NCBI RefSeq assembly: GCF_003730195.1
Contig: NZ_QWGG01000002.1
Coordinates: 372,001-436,000, forward strand
Direction of reading: 5' to 3'
DNA: 64,000 nucleotides
Source: Halosimplex salinum
GTDB lineage: Archaea > Halobacteriota > Halobacteria > Halobacteriales > Haloarculaceae
Shown here: piece after piece, positions 1 through 7,962 of the stretch
How positions within the stretch are numbered: position 1 is the stretch's first letter
Layout: each line of letters starts with the position of its first letter
The notes under the pieces: model-generated
The model's input: the letters and a program-made list of their open reading frames with translations, nothing else
Told to the model about the DNA's origin: nothing
The model's database searches: none
Position numbers and translations under genes: made by a program

Positions 1-1
1 C

Positions 2-112
2 CGCGGTGGTTCCACCCCGGTCACGACCGAGGCGGCGAAGCGGGTCGGCGAACAGACTGCCGCCGACCTGGAGCGGGGGGATGCGACCGACCCCGACGCC
101 ACCCAGCAGTGA
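2..112 (+). CDS. C-terminal fragment of an unidentified protein
   Basis: The window opens inside a gene: frame 2 is open from the first base and stops with TGA at 110-112, giving 36 C-terminal residues (ends DPDATQQ). Third positions are almost all G or C and the residues are acidic and Ala/Thr-rich, as expected of a haloarchaeal coding tail. No domain can be recognised from so little sequence. It is convergent with the next gene, leaving 27 bp between them. The frame choice rests on composition only. Confidence 0.5.
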   Translation, partial: RGGSTPVTTEAAKRVGEQTAADLERGDATDPDATQQ

Positions 113-139
113 GCGGCCGGCCGGCGTGGTCCGTCGGTC

Positions 140-499
140 TCAGGCGCCGTCGAACCCCGGATCGTCCCTGTCCGGGTCCTCGACGACCTCGATCTCCACG
201 TCGTCGCCGGCCAGTCCCAGCCGAGCGAACTGCGTGCGGACGTGTTCTCTCGCGGCGGCGAGCGCCGCCTCGCGGGTCTCGAACCCGCGGGTGATCGGCG
301 CCTCGAAGGCCACCCGGCGCTCCGTGCCGTCGATCTGCTGGATCTGCCCGCCCGATTCGACCTCGTAGAACTCGTCGCAGACCCAGACGTACGGGGCGCC
401 CTCGTCGGGCGCGCCCTCGAAGGTGGGCGGCCGCTCGCCGCGCTCGTACAGCGTCCCCGTCAGCGCCGTCCCGCCCGCGTGGCCGCGTACCAGTAACAT
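140..499 (-). CDS. conserved haloarchaeal hypothetical protein
   Basis: A 119-residue acidic protein starting MLLVRGHAGG. It has no signal peptide, membrane segment or cysteine pair; it contains one internal Cys (VWVCDEFYEV) and a C-terminal half rich in Ala/Glu followed by an acidic tail (DPDRDDPGFDGA). I recognise it only as the sort of small conserved protein found across haloarchaea, with no known function. It is transcribed towards the fragment at the window edge and is separated by 125 bp from the endonuclease-like gene upstream. Confidence 0.75.
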   Translation of the reverse strand: MLLVRGHAGGTALTGTLYERGERPPTFEGAPDEGAPYVWVCDEFYEVESGGQIQQIDGTERRVAFEAPITRGFETREAALAAAREHVRTQFARLGLAGDDVEIEVVEDPDRDDPGFDGA

Positions 500-624
500 C
501 TCTCGAAACTACGGCGCCGACGGCCAAAAGGACGCCGGCCCCGCACCCACCTGCCCCGCCCCGCTCTCGCCCTTCCCCCTCCCCCGCTCCCGCCTCCGCC
601 CCAGCCATCGGCGACCGTTCCCGG

Positions 625-1437
625 TCAGAGTACCAGATCCGCGACGACGGGCAGGTGGTCGGACGGGAACCAGCCGTCGCCGACCACGTCGGCGGCGACG
701 CCGTACCCGTCGACCTCGCAGTCGGCGACGAAGACGTGGTCGATCTGGCGACCCGGCCGGAGCGACTCGAAGTCTGTCCTGGTGGTCGACGGGCCGTGGG
801 GCGGGTACGCGCTCGCGTCGCGGGCGTCGACCAACGGGCTCTCTCGGTCTCCGGTCCCTGCGAGGACGGCGTGCGGGTCGTCGCCGGCGACGCAGTTGAA
901 GTCGCCAGCGACGACGGCCGGCGTCCGTCCGCCGTCGTCCGCGTCCCGGAGCGCGGCGACGCGGTCCCGGAGCACCCGCGCCCCTTCGCGGCGGGCGCGC
1001 TCGCCCTCGTGGTCGAGGTGCGTACCACAGAACAGCAGGGAGTCGCCGGTCCGGCGGTCGGTCAGGCGGACCCAGGTCGCGATCCGGGGGTAGGTCGCGT
1101 CCCAGCCGACGCTCCCCGGGTCGTCGGGTGTCGGCGAGAGCCAGAACGTCCCCGCGTCGGCGCGCTCGAAGCGGTCGCGGCGATAGCCGACGGGGCAGAA
1201 CTCCCCCTCGTCGTCGGCCGTCTCGCGCGACTGCCCGACCCACTCGTACTCCGGAAGCGCCTCGCGAACGTCGGCGTACTGGTGCGAGAGCGGTTCCTGC
1301 AGCCCGATCACGTCCGGGCGGTGAAAGCGGAGCGTGCTCGCGACGGCGTCGCGCCTGGCCGCCCAGTCGAACTCCCCGTCGCTCGCCACGTCGCGGCGAA
1401 CGTTGTACGTGAGCACGCGGACGGCGTCACGGTCCAT
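625..1437 (-). CDS. endonuclease/exonuclease/phosphatase family protein
   Basis: 270 residues with the metal-dependent EEP fold (DNase I, exonuclease III, inositol phosphatase superfamily). The motifs occur in the expected order: TYNVR near the N terminus, VIGLQEP with the metal-binding Glu, GTHLDH, AGDFNC in the middle and SDHLPVVADL at the C terminus with the catalytic Asp-His. The start is the ATG giving MDRDAVRVL, because the longer reading frame would run into the hairpin repeat upstream. No signal peptide is visible, so a cytoplasmic nuclease or phosphodiesterase/phosphatase is likely; the substrate cannot be told from sequence. It is divergent from the HerA-like gene across a repeat-filled gap. 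Confidence 0.85.
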   Translation of the reverse strand: MDRDAVRVLTYNVRRDVASDGEFDWAARRDAVASTLRFHRPDVIGLQEPLSHQYADVREALPEYEWVGQSRETADDEGEFCPVGYRRDRFERADAGTFWLSPTPDDPGSVGWDATYPRIATWVRLTDRRTGDSLLFCGTHLDHEGERARREGARVLRDRVAALRDADDGGRTPAVVAGDFNCVAGDDPHAVLAGTGDRESPLVDARDASAYPPHGPSTTRTDFESLRPGRQIDHVFVADCEVDGYGVAADVVGDGWFPSDHLPVVADLVL

Positions 1438-1481
1438 ACCCGACTGTCGGGCGTGGGGGTCCTTGAGCCTACCCACCCATC

Positions 1482-1611
1482 TTTTTCCCGGAGGGGTCGC
1501 CTGCGGCGACCCCTCCGGCAAAAACATGGGTGAAAAAGGCCGGACGACTCGCTCACTGCGTTCGCTCGCGTCCGGTGAACCGGCGCCTTCGGCGCCGGAT
1601 GCTCAGTGCAG
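1482..1611. repeat. hairpin repeat element, copy 1
   Basis: Begins CTTTTTCCCGGAGGGGTCGC, folds back on itself (GCGACCCCTCCGG), then AAAAACATGGGTGAAAAAGG, a second hairpin, and ends CGGATGCTCAGTGCAG. The same order of blocks occurs at 14747-14884, and parts of it at 11251-11280, 1840-1960, 16444-16510 and 21416-21473. The T5 and A5 tracts next to GC-rich stems resemble archaeal termination signals on both strands. Confidence 0.7.
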
Positions 1612-1615
1612 GGCC

Positions 1616-1990
1616 TAACGAATAGCTATGCATTCGCGCGAACGCAGTGAGCGCGATTCACCGTCAGAGCAAGCTCTGAAGAGCCCGCGGTCGTTCGCGG
1701 CGCTCACTCCCGCGGACACCGAAGCCGAGCGAAGTGAGGCTCCGGCCTTTTTCACCACCGGAAGACGGTTCTGCTCGTTCGCTTCGCTCACTGCGCGGAC
1801 TGCGACTTCCGAGCCTTGCCTCACTTCGCTCGGCAAGACCATGTTTTTGGCTAGCGAGGGACCGAAGGTCCCTCGGACCATGCGAACGGGCGGCTTCTCC
1901 GCCCGTGAGCAGATGGTGGGTCGCGCATGGCGCGACCCACCAGCGAAAAAGATGGGGGCGGAAAGCGTTTCACGTCGCAGTACGACGTGG
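1616..1990. repeat. block of nested palindromes between divergent genes
   Basis: About 375 bp without a credible gene. It contains several short inverted repeats (for example GAGGGACCGAAGGTCCCTCG near 1855 and TGGGTCGCGCATGGCGCGACCCA near 1917, each folding on itself), GAGCGAAGTGAG-type palindromes and a CCGGCCTTTTTCACC block near 1743 that is the inverse of the GGTGAAAAAGGCCGG block in copy 1. It fills the promoter region of the HerA-like gene; no clear TATA box could be picked out. Confidence 0.6.
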
Positions 1991-1995
1991 CGGGT

Positions 1996-3852
1996 ATGTC
2001 CGACCTCGGGGATTTCACTGATTTCGACGGCGACGACGACGGCGACGACGGAGGTGCGGCCGCCGACGAGACGGCGACGGCGGCCATAGCGACCGACACC
2101 GACGGGAGCGCGGTCGACGCCGACTCGACCGAACCGACCGCTGACACCGACGACGACTTCGAGTCGATGGACGTGACGCCCGCGGGCGAGGACCACGGCG
2201 TCGGCGTCATCTCGGCCACGGAGGGCCTGCGCATCAGCGAGGACGGCGAGGAGACGGAACTGCGCGCGTACGTCACCGTCGAGAACCGCTCGGACGTGCG
2301 GATCGGGAAGTACCTGCTCGTCCCCTACCAGGACACGGAGCGCCTGTTCTGTCGGATCACGGCGCTGGAGTACGCACAGGAGTTCCGCGCTGACGACGCG
2401 ACCGAGATCCACGCCCGCCGCGCGATGCGCCGGAGCGACATCGACGAACAGGACTTCAAGTTCGTCGCCACGCTCGACCCCGTCGCGGTCCTCTACTCGG
2501 AGGGCGGGGAACTGAAGCGGCGGATGACCGACCGCGTCCCCAAACCCGAGACCGTCGTCCGCGAGGCCACCGACACGAAGGAGATCAAGACCGGCCTCAA
2601 GATCCCTGAGGACGGCGTGTTCCTCGGCCACCTCTCCGTCGGCGGCGAGAAGGTCAGGACCGCCGCGGACCCGCCGACGATCGACTACCGACTGAAGGAC
2701 GACTACGGCGACGGCGACCCGCTCGTGTTCCGGCACACGCTCGTCGCCGGCGGGACGGGGTCGGGGAAGACCCACAGCGCCAAGAACGTCCTCCGGCAGT
2801 ACCTCGCCGAGGATCGAACGTATCCCGTCGAGGACGGCGACCGCGACGTCTCCCCGGGCCTCGTGATGTTCGACCCGCAGGACGAGTACGCCCAGATGCA
2901 CGACGACAACCCCGACCTCGACGCCGAGTTCGAGCGCCGCCTCGAACGCGAGGGCATCGCCCACGGCGGCGTCGACGACACTATCGCCTTCGTCCCCAAA
3001 GTCGACGGGGCAACCTACGCCACCAGCGACCACCGCGCCGAGCAGGTGGAGTTCACCATCCCCTTCTCGATGGTGCAGGACAACCCGTGGCTCATCGCGG
3101 GTTCCAGCCTCAACGGGAACCAGTACAACGCCCTCCGCCTCCTGCTGAACCGCTTCGCCCGCGACTACGGCGACGGCACCTATCAGCAGTTTAAAACGTT
3201 CCTCGACGACCCGGCGCTCCGGGAGGAACTCGACGAGACCGGTCGCGTCCACGAGGCGACGTTCAACGCGGTCAAGCGCCGCGCGCTGGGCTTCGACGGC
3301 ATCTTCGACCAGGACGCTCGCCCCATCACCGAACGGGTCCACGAGTTCGTCCGCGCGGGCGGGATTTCGGTCGTCCCGACCTACCACATCAACAACTCGC
3401 GGACCACCGTGACGGTCGTCCTCGCGCTCGCGGCGCTGATCGTTGACCAGAAGCTCTCGAACGACCCCGACTACGAGCGCATCAAGCACACGCCGCTCGT
3501 ACTGGGGCTCGACGAGGCCCACAACTTCCTCTCCGAAGTGGACAGCGTTCAGGGCGAGCAGATCATCGGCAAGTTCACCGAGGCCGCGAAACAGGGCCGG
3601 AAAGAACGGCTGGGTCTGTTCCTCATCACGCAGGACCCGCAGGACATCGCCGACCCGGTGTTCAAACAGATCAACTCGACGGTCGTGCTGAACCTCGGCG
3701 ACGACGACGCCATCTCCGCGGTGAATATCCCCGCCAGCCTCGAACAGAAGGTCCCTTACATGGAGAAGGGCCAGAAGGTCGTCTACTCGCCGGACAACTC
3801 AGAGCCCGTCGAACTCGTCGGGCTCTCGAAGTGCCTGACGAACCACGAGTAG
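1996..3852 (+). CDS. HerA-like hexameric ATPase (DUF87 type)
   Basis: 618 residues from the ATG giving MSDLGDFTDF. Residues 1-60 are a very acidic Asp/Thr/Ala region, followed by a beta-rich HAS-barrel-like part and a RecA/FtsK-type ATPase core with Walker A GGTGSGKT (about residues 252-259), a Walker B-like LGLDEAHNF, and a sensor/arginine-finger region around FLITQDPQDI. HerA family proteins are hexameric translocases that work with NurA nuclease and Mre11-Rad50 in archaeal DNA end resection. Its convergent neighbours are Mre11/Rad50-like proteins, which suits that role, but no nurA is next to it. It could equally be one of the several HerA paralogues with unknown partners. Confidence 0.85.
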   Translation: MSDLGDFTDFDGDDDGDDGGAAADETATAAIATDTDGSAVDADSTEPTADTDDDFESMDVTPAGEDHGVGVISATEGLRISEDGEETELRAYVTVENRSDVRIGKYLLVPYQDTERLFCRITALEYAQEFRADDATEIHARRAMRRSDIDEQDFKFVATLDPVAVLYSEGGELKRRMTDRVPKPETVVREATDTKEIKTGLKIPEDGVFLGHLSVGGEKVRTAADPPTIDYRLKDDYGDGDPLVFRHTLVAGGTGSGKTHSAKNVLRQYLAEDRTYPVEDGDRDVSPGLVMFDPQDEYAQMHDDNPDLDAEFERRLEREGIAHGGVDDTIAFVPKVDGATYATSDHRAEQVEFTIPFSMVQDNPWLIAGSSLNGNQYNALRLLLNRFARDYGDGTYQQFKTFLDDPALREELDETGRVHEATFNAVKRRALGFDGIFDQDARPITERVHEFVRAGGISVVPTYHINNSRTTVTVVLALAALIVDQKLSNDPDYERIKHTPLVLGLDEAHNFLSEVDSVQGEQIIGKFTEAAKQGRKERLGLFLITQDPQDIADPVFKQINSTVVLNLGDDDAISAVNIPASLEQKVPYMEKGQKVVYSPDNSEPVELVGLSKCLTNHE

Positions 3853-3924
3853 GCCGACTGCCCGCCCGCGACGCGGGCCGGAAGACTCGCCCGTTCACCG
3901 ACAGTTGTTCCCCGTATCGACCGC

Positions 3925-5871
3925 TCACAGCGACGACAGCTCGCTCACGCCCGCGTCGGTCGCCTCGGCGAGCGCGTCACGGGCCTCGGGCTTGCAGGTG
4001 AGATACACCACCTGCCAGCCGGATTCGACCAGGTCCCCGAGCACGTCGGCCTGCCGCTCCAGTCGCTCGGGGTCCGCGGAGAGGAAGGCGTCGTCCATCA
4101 GGAAGAAGCCGTCACGACCCTCCATGAGGCGGCGGCCGAGCGCGACGCGGACCGAGAGGTACAGCTGGTCGCGCGTCCCGCGGCTCAGTTCGAGCGGGGA
4201 GAGGCGCTCGCCGTTGGCGAGTTCGACCGCGAGTCGCGAGTCGTCGGTCAGCCCCACGTCGACGTAGCGCTCGTCGGTGACGCGCCGGAACACCTCGGCG
4301 GCCTCGCCGTCGGCGAACAGCGTGGTCATCTTCTGGTTCTCGGAGGCGGCCATCTCCTCCAGGATCGTGGCGGCGGCTCGCGACACGTCCGCGTCCGTCT
4401 CGATAGCGCCGACGAACGCCTCTAGCTGGTCGGCGAGGTCTTCGAGCGCGCCGAGGTTCGCGACGGTCAGGTCCAGCGGTTCGCCGCAGAACGCCTCGAA
4501 GCGGATCTGGGCCGCGCGCTCGCCGAACCGGTCGAGCTGACGGCGGTGGTCCCGAAGCGCGTCCTCGCGTTCCTCGTAGCGCGCGGCGGCCGCCTCGGCG
4601 CGCTCGCGCGCGTCGGCCAGTTCCTCCTCGGTGAACTCGCGGTCGGCGTCGAAGTCGACGTCGGGTCGGCGGGCTTCCAGCGCGTCCGCGGCGGCGTCGA
4701 CGACGTCGTGAGGGTCCTGCGCGTCGATGTCGAGCCACGTGCGAAGGACGCCCGTGTTGCTCTGGATCACCTCGGTGTGGTTCTCGTGTTCCTGCCGCAG
4801 GTCCGCGATAGCGCCCCGGACGGCCGGCGGGTCGGCGGCGTCGATACCGATCTCCGAGGCGCGCTCGGCGATGGCCTCGCGCTCGGCGTCGAGTCCGACG
4901 AGCGCGTTGCTGGCCGACCGATAGAGCGCGAGCGCGACGAGCGTCACGACCCCGAACGCGGCGGGGCCGGCGGCGACGAGCGGGGGCTCCTCGAACCCGA
5001 GCGCGAGCGGGACCGCGGCGGCGACGACGCCCGCGGCCAGCGACGCCAGCGTCGCGCGGGTGTACCAGCCCTTGCGCCGCTTCAGTTCGTCCTCGCTCCC
5101 GGTCGCCAGTTCGTCGAGTCGGGACTCGAGCTCCGAGAGCTCGCGGTCGCTCGGGAGCTCCGCGCGCTGGTCGAGGCTCTGTTCCAGCGTCCCCTTCGTC
5201 TTCACGAGCTCCTCGTACTCCTCGCGAGTCTTCGCGGCTTCGAGCGCTTCGACCGCGGCTTCCGCACGCTCGCGTTCGCGGGCGGCCTCGTAACAGTCCC
5301 GTTCGATGGCGTCGAGCCCCTCCGACTCGGCGCGCTCCAGGTACGCCTCCACGTCGGACAGGAGGTCTGCGGCCAGGTCCCGTTGCTCTCGCGCGTCGTC
5401 GTACTGCGAGGAGAGGTCCCAGCGCTCGGGCGTGAGGCGCCCGCGTTCGAGGACGCGGTCGCGGGTGGTCTCGATGTCGCCGGTCCAGATGCCGACGACG
5501 CGGTCGGTGACGCTGCGGTAGAACGCCTGTTCGTCGAGGACGCTCAGGTCGGCATCGCGGACGACGAAGACGTTGCGGAACTCCGCGGGCGTCAGTTCGA
5601 AGTTGTAGCGCTCGGCGTAGCAGTCCAGGAGCGTGTCGCCGTTCTCGAGCTTTCGCTCGCCGTCGTCGCCGTCGAGGACGACGTACCCTTCCGGTCGCTC
5701 GTCGACGCGCGTCGCGGCGACGCGGCGGTCGCCCGTCAGGGACTGGAGGAGCGATTCGACGAGCAGCGTCTTCCCCGACTCGTTGGGGCCGTAGACGACG
5801 TGGGCGTCGTCGAACTGGAGCGTCTCGCGGAGCGGTCCGTAGCGGTCGACGTGCACCTCGCGGAGTTTCAC
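3925..5871 (-). CDS. Rad50/SbcC/YhaN-like coiled-coil ATPase with central membrane segments
   Basis: 648 residues from a GTG start that overlaps the stop of the upstream nuclease gene (GTGA). N terminus MKLREVHVDRYGPL and Walker A GPNESGKT (29-36); long Glu/Arg/Ala coiled coils; C-terminal ABC half with signature LSRGTRDQLYLS and Walker B FFLMDDAFL. This is the SMC/Rad50 layout, but the CxxC zinc hook is absent and the mid-region instead holds two hydrophobic segments (about 271-292 and 297-318) separated by a short acidic loop, as in bacterial YhaN. Known partners of this class are Mre11-like nucleases, and the upstream overlapping gene is one. A membrane-tethered DNA-end or repair complex is the inference. 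Confidence 0.85.
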   Translation of the reverse strand: MKLREVHVDRYGPLRETLQFDDAHVVYGPNESGKTLLVESLLQSLTGDRRVAATRVDERPEGYVVLDGDDGERKLENGDTLLDCYAERYNFELTPAEFRNVFVVRDADLSVLDEQAFYRSVTDRVVGIWTGDIETTRDRVLERGRLTPERWDLSSQYDDAREQRDLAADLLSDVEAYLERAESEGLDAIERDCYEAARERERAEAAVEALEAAKTREEYEELVKTKGTLEQSLDQRAELPSDRELSELESRLDELATGSEDELKRRKGWYTRATLASLAAGVVAAAVPLALGFEEPPLVAAGPAAFGVVTLVALALYRSASNALVGLDAEREAIAERASEIGIDAADPPAVRGAIADLRQEHENHTEVIQSNTGVLRTWLDIDAQDPHDVVDAAADALEARRPDVDFDADREFTEEELADARERAEAAAARYEEREDALRDHRRQLDRFGERAAQIRFEAFCGEPLDLTVANLGALEDLADQLEAFVGAIETDADVSRAAATILEEMAASENQKMTTLFADGEAAEVFRRVTDERYVDVGLTDDSRLAVELANGERLSPLELSRGTRDQLYLSVRVALGRRLMEGRDGFFLMDDAFLSADPERLERQADVLGDLVESGWQVVYLTCKPEARDALAEATDAGVSELSSL

Positions 5872-6932
5872 GCGTGGGTCACCTCCCCCGAGGCGAGCAG
5901 TTCGGCGAGCGACTCGACCAGTCGCCGCTCGACCTGTTCGCGGTCCGCCACGTGATCGAACTCGTCGACGTCGAGGTCGTCGAGTCGGTCGACGAAGTCG
6001 GCGTAGATGGGGTGGTCGAGGACGGCCGCGACGCCGCGGGTCTCGTTGACCACGGTCGCCGGGCCCGCGGCCGCGTGCAGGCGCTCGTCGAAGGTCTCCT
6101 CGTCGAGTTCGGTGAAGCCGTCGACCCGGACTTCGAGGTCGCTCCGGGCGGCGTCCTGTCCGTCGACCCACCCCTCGACGCGGTCGATGGCCCCGTAGTC
6201 GTCGCCGGGGGTCACGGTCACGGAGAAGCGGTCGCGGTAGTAGGTGTCGAGCGCGACGGGCTGGACGTTCGCGTCGTCCGTGTCGACGACGACTGCGTGG
6301 CGCCGACCGGTCTCGGCCCAGGAGTGAGAGACGGGCGAGCCCGGGTAGATGAACAGGCCGCCGTTGGGGAGTTTCCGCTGATAGAGTTCGGCGTGGACGT
6401 GGCCGGCGAGGACGAACTCGTAGCCCAGTTCGCCGAGCGTCTCCGTCTGGACGGGGAAGTAACTCGGCGACGCCTCCCCGCCGGTCGCGCCGGCGCCGAA
6501 CCCGGCGTCGAGCGTGCAGTGCAGACAGAGGACGCTGTCCTCGTCCGCGCGCTCCCGGAGCGAGTAGAAGAGGTCGTCGCCCAGTCGCTCCCGGTAGGGG
6601 ACGCCGATCACCTCGCCGTCGCCCACGGTGGCGACCTCGAAGGGTTCGGTCGAGAGCGTCCGGAAGTCGGGGCCGAACTCGACGTTGCCGCGGAAGGCGT
6701 CGGCGTCGTGGTTCCCGGGGACGACGACCACGTCGAAGGGGTTGTCGGTGAACCGTTCGCGGAGGACCGGGCGGAGTTCGTCGGCGTCGGCGGCCGAGTC
6801 GAAGCAGTCGCCGCCGACCGTCAGGGCGTCGACCTCCTCGCGCGCGGCGGCGTCCAGGAGAGCGTCGAGCGCGGCGACCGACCGCTCGCCGCCGCGTCCG
6901 AGGTGGAGATCCGCAGTGTGGAGTACCCTCAT
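5868..6932 (-). CDS. Mre11/SbcD/YhaO-like metallophosphoesterase nuclease
   Basis: 354 residues. All calcineurin-type phosphoesterase motifs are present: DLHLG at residues 8-12, GGDCFD, PGNHD, LHCTLD and AGHVHAE. After the catalytic domain the protein has a C-terminal region with a heptad-like helix (DREQVERRLVESLAELLASG) that could bind the coiled-coil base of its partner. It is translationally coupled with the downstream SbcC/YhaN-like ATPase (4-bp overlap), so the two almost certainly form one complex acting on DNA ends. It is shorter than classical Mre11, which favours the YhaO-like subgroup. Confidence 0.88.
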   Translation of the reverse strand: MRVLHTADLHLGRGGERSVAALDALLDAAAREEVDALTVGGDCFDSAADADELRPVLRERFTDNPFDVVVVPGNHDADAFRGNVEFGPDFRTLSTEPFEVATVGDGEVIGVPYRERLGDDLFYSLRERADEDSVLCLHCTLDAGFGAGATGGEASPSYFPVQTETLGELGYEFVLAGHVHAELYQRKLPNGGLFIYPGSPVSHSWAETGRRHAVVVDTDDANVQPVALDTYYRDRFSVTVTPGDDYGAIDRVEGWVDGQDAARSDLEVRVDGFTELDEETFDERLHAAAGPATVVNETRGVAAVLDHPIYADFVDRLDDLDVDEFDHVADREQVERRLVESLAELLASGEVTHA

Positions 6933-7067
6933 CCGTACCCCGGTCTGGTGGCGGCGAGCGACTTAAGGATTGGTTACGCTATCGACAGAATCGGCGCAGT
7001 CGATCGGCTTTACCGCCGCGACCGCTCGACGCTCCCGTCTCGGGCGCCGCAACGTGCGGCGACCTCC

Positions 7068-7871
7068 TCACAGTCGCAACTCCTCGGCTTCCTCCCAGCG
7101 CGGGGCGAACTCGGCCGCGATATCGGCGGCGAACTGGGGGTCCTTGAGGTCGATGACGGCGAGCGTCTCCCCGTCGCTCAGCGGGTGGGGGACTTCGATA
7201 CACACCTCGGCGTCGTCGACGATCTCGAACGTGCCGGTGACGTTCTCGCTCGTCCGCGTCTCGAATCGCTCGTGGGTCTGGAGCGCCTCGCGGTAGCGTC
7301 GACCGACGTGCTCCGGCAGCGTGTCGACCAGTTCCGGCGTCAGCAGGACCGACACCGACACGCCCCGCTCCAGCGCGTCCTCGAGCGCGGCGGTCATGCG
7401 AGCGGCCACGTCGTCGATGTCGAACTGCTGGACCGCCTCCGACGCGACGATGACGATGCGCTCGTCGGCCGTCGTGAGCCGCTCGACCAGCAGATCCAGC
7501 GCCTCCTGCTGGCCGACGCTGGCCGTCCAGAACGGCTCGTCGACGGGTTCGGCCTCGTCGAGTTCGTCGACCAGTTCGTCGACGATGTCCTCGTACTGCT
7601 CGGCCTGCTGTTCGAGTTCGCGTTTCTTGTTGTCGAGCAGTCGGTCCAGCGCCGTGTCGGACTCGACGGCGACGTACTTCTTCGGCCGACTCGCCGACTG
7701 ACTGCGCGCCAGTCGCTGGGTCTCCAGACTGTTGAGCACGTCGTAGATCCGCCCCATCGGCACGTCGCTCGCACGCGAGAGGTCTTTCGCCGTCGTCGGC
7801 CCCGCTTCCAGGAGCGCGCGGTACGCCCGCGCCTCGTACTCCGAGAGGCCCATGTCTCTGAGCGTCGCCAT
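7068..7871 (-). CDS. TrmB-family transcriptional regulator
   Basis: 267 residues from MATLRDMGLSEYE. N-terminal winged helix (LSEYEARAYRALLEAGPTTA; recognition region DVPMGRIYDVLNSLE), a Glu-rich coiled coil at about 85-110 and a C-terminal phospholipase D-like/TrmB effector domain. TrmB proteins in archaea sense sugars or act as general metabolic regulators. It stands alone between the nuclease pair and a DUF255 gene, so the target is not evident. A longer start (MLFQPDRGV) is possible but would add residues unlike the family. Confidence 0.85.
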   Translation of the reverse strand: MATLRDMGLSEYEARAYRALLEAGPTTAKDLSRASDVPMGRIYDVLNSLETQRLARSQSASRPKKYVAVESDTALDRLLDNKKRELEQQAEQYEDIVDELVDELDEAEPVDEPFWTASVGQQEALDLLVERLTTADERIVIVASEAVQQFDIDDVAARMTAALEDALERGVSVSVLLTPELVDTLPEHVGRRYREALQTHERFETRTSENVTGTFEIVDDAEVCIEVPHPLSDGETLAVIDLKDPQFAADIAAEFAPRWEEAEELRL

Positions 7872-7910
7872 TACACCACGGTCAGGCTGGAACAACAAAA
7901 AACAACGGGC

Positions 7911-7920
7911 AAATTTATGT
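7911..7920 (-). promoter_or_regulatory. TATA-like box of the TrmB gene
   Basis: Read on the minus strand the sequence is ACATAAATTT, 40-50 bp upstream of the ATG at 7871, in an otherwise GC-rich gap. The distance allows a short leader. Confidence 0.4.
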
Positions 7921-7962
7921 CAGCTCGCACGGCCGTTCGGCCGGTTCGGCTACGCAGAGGCG

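Noticed and set aside
1615-3522. Long open frame antisense to the HerA-like gene (635 codons)
   Set aside because: Its composition (Val/Arg/Glu-rich, no domain) is the mirror of a GC-rich real gene; the sense protein has clear ATPase motifs.
4546-5955. 469-codon frame antisense to the Rad50-like gene
   Set aside because: Shadow of a long GC-rich gene.
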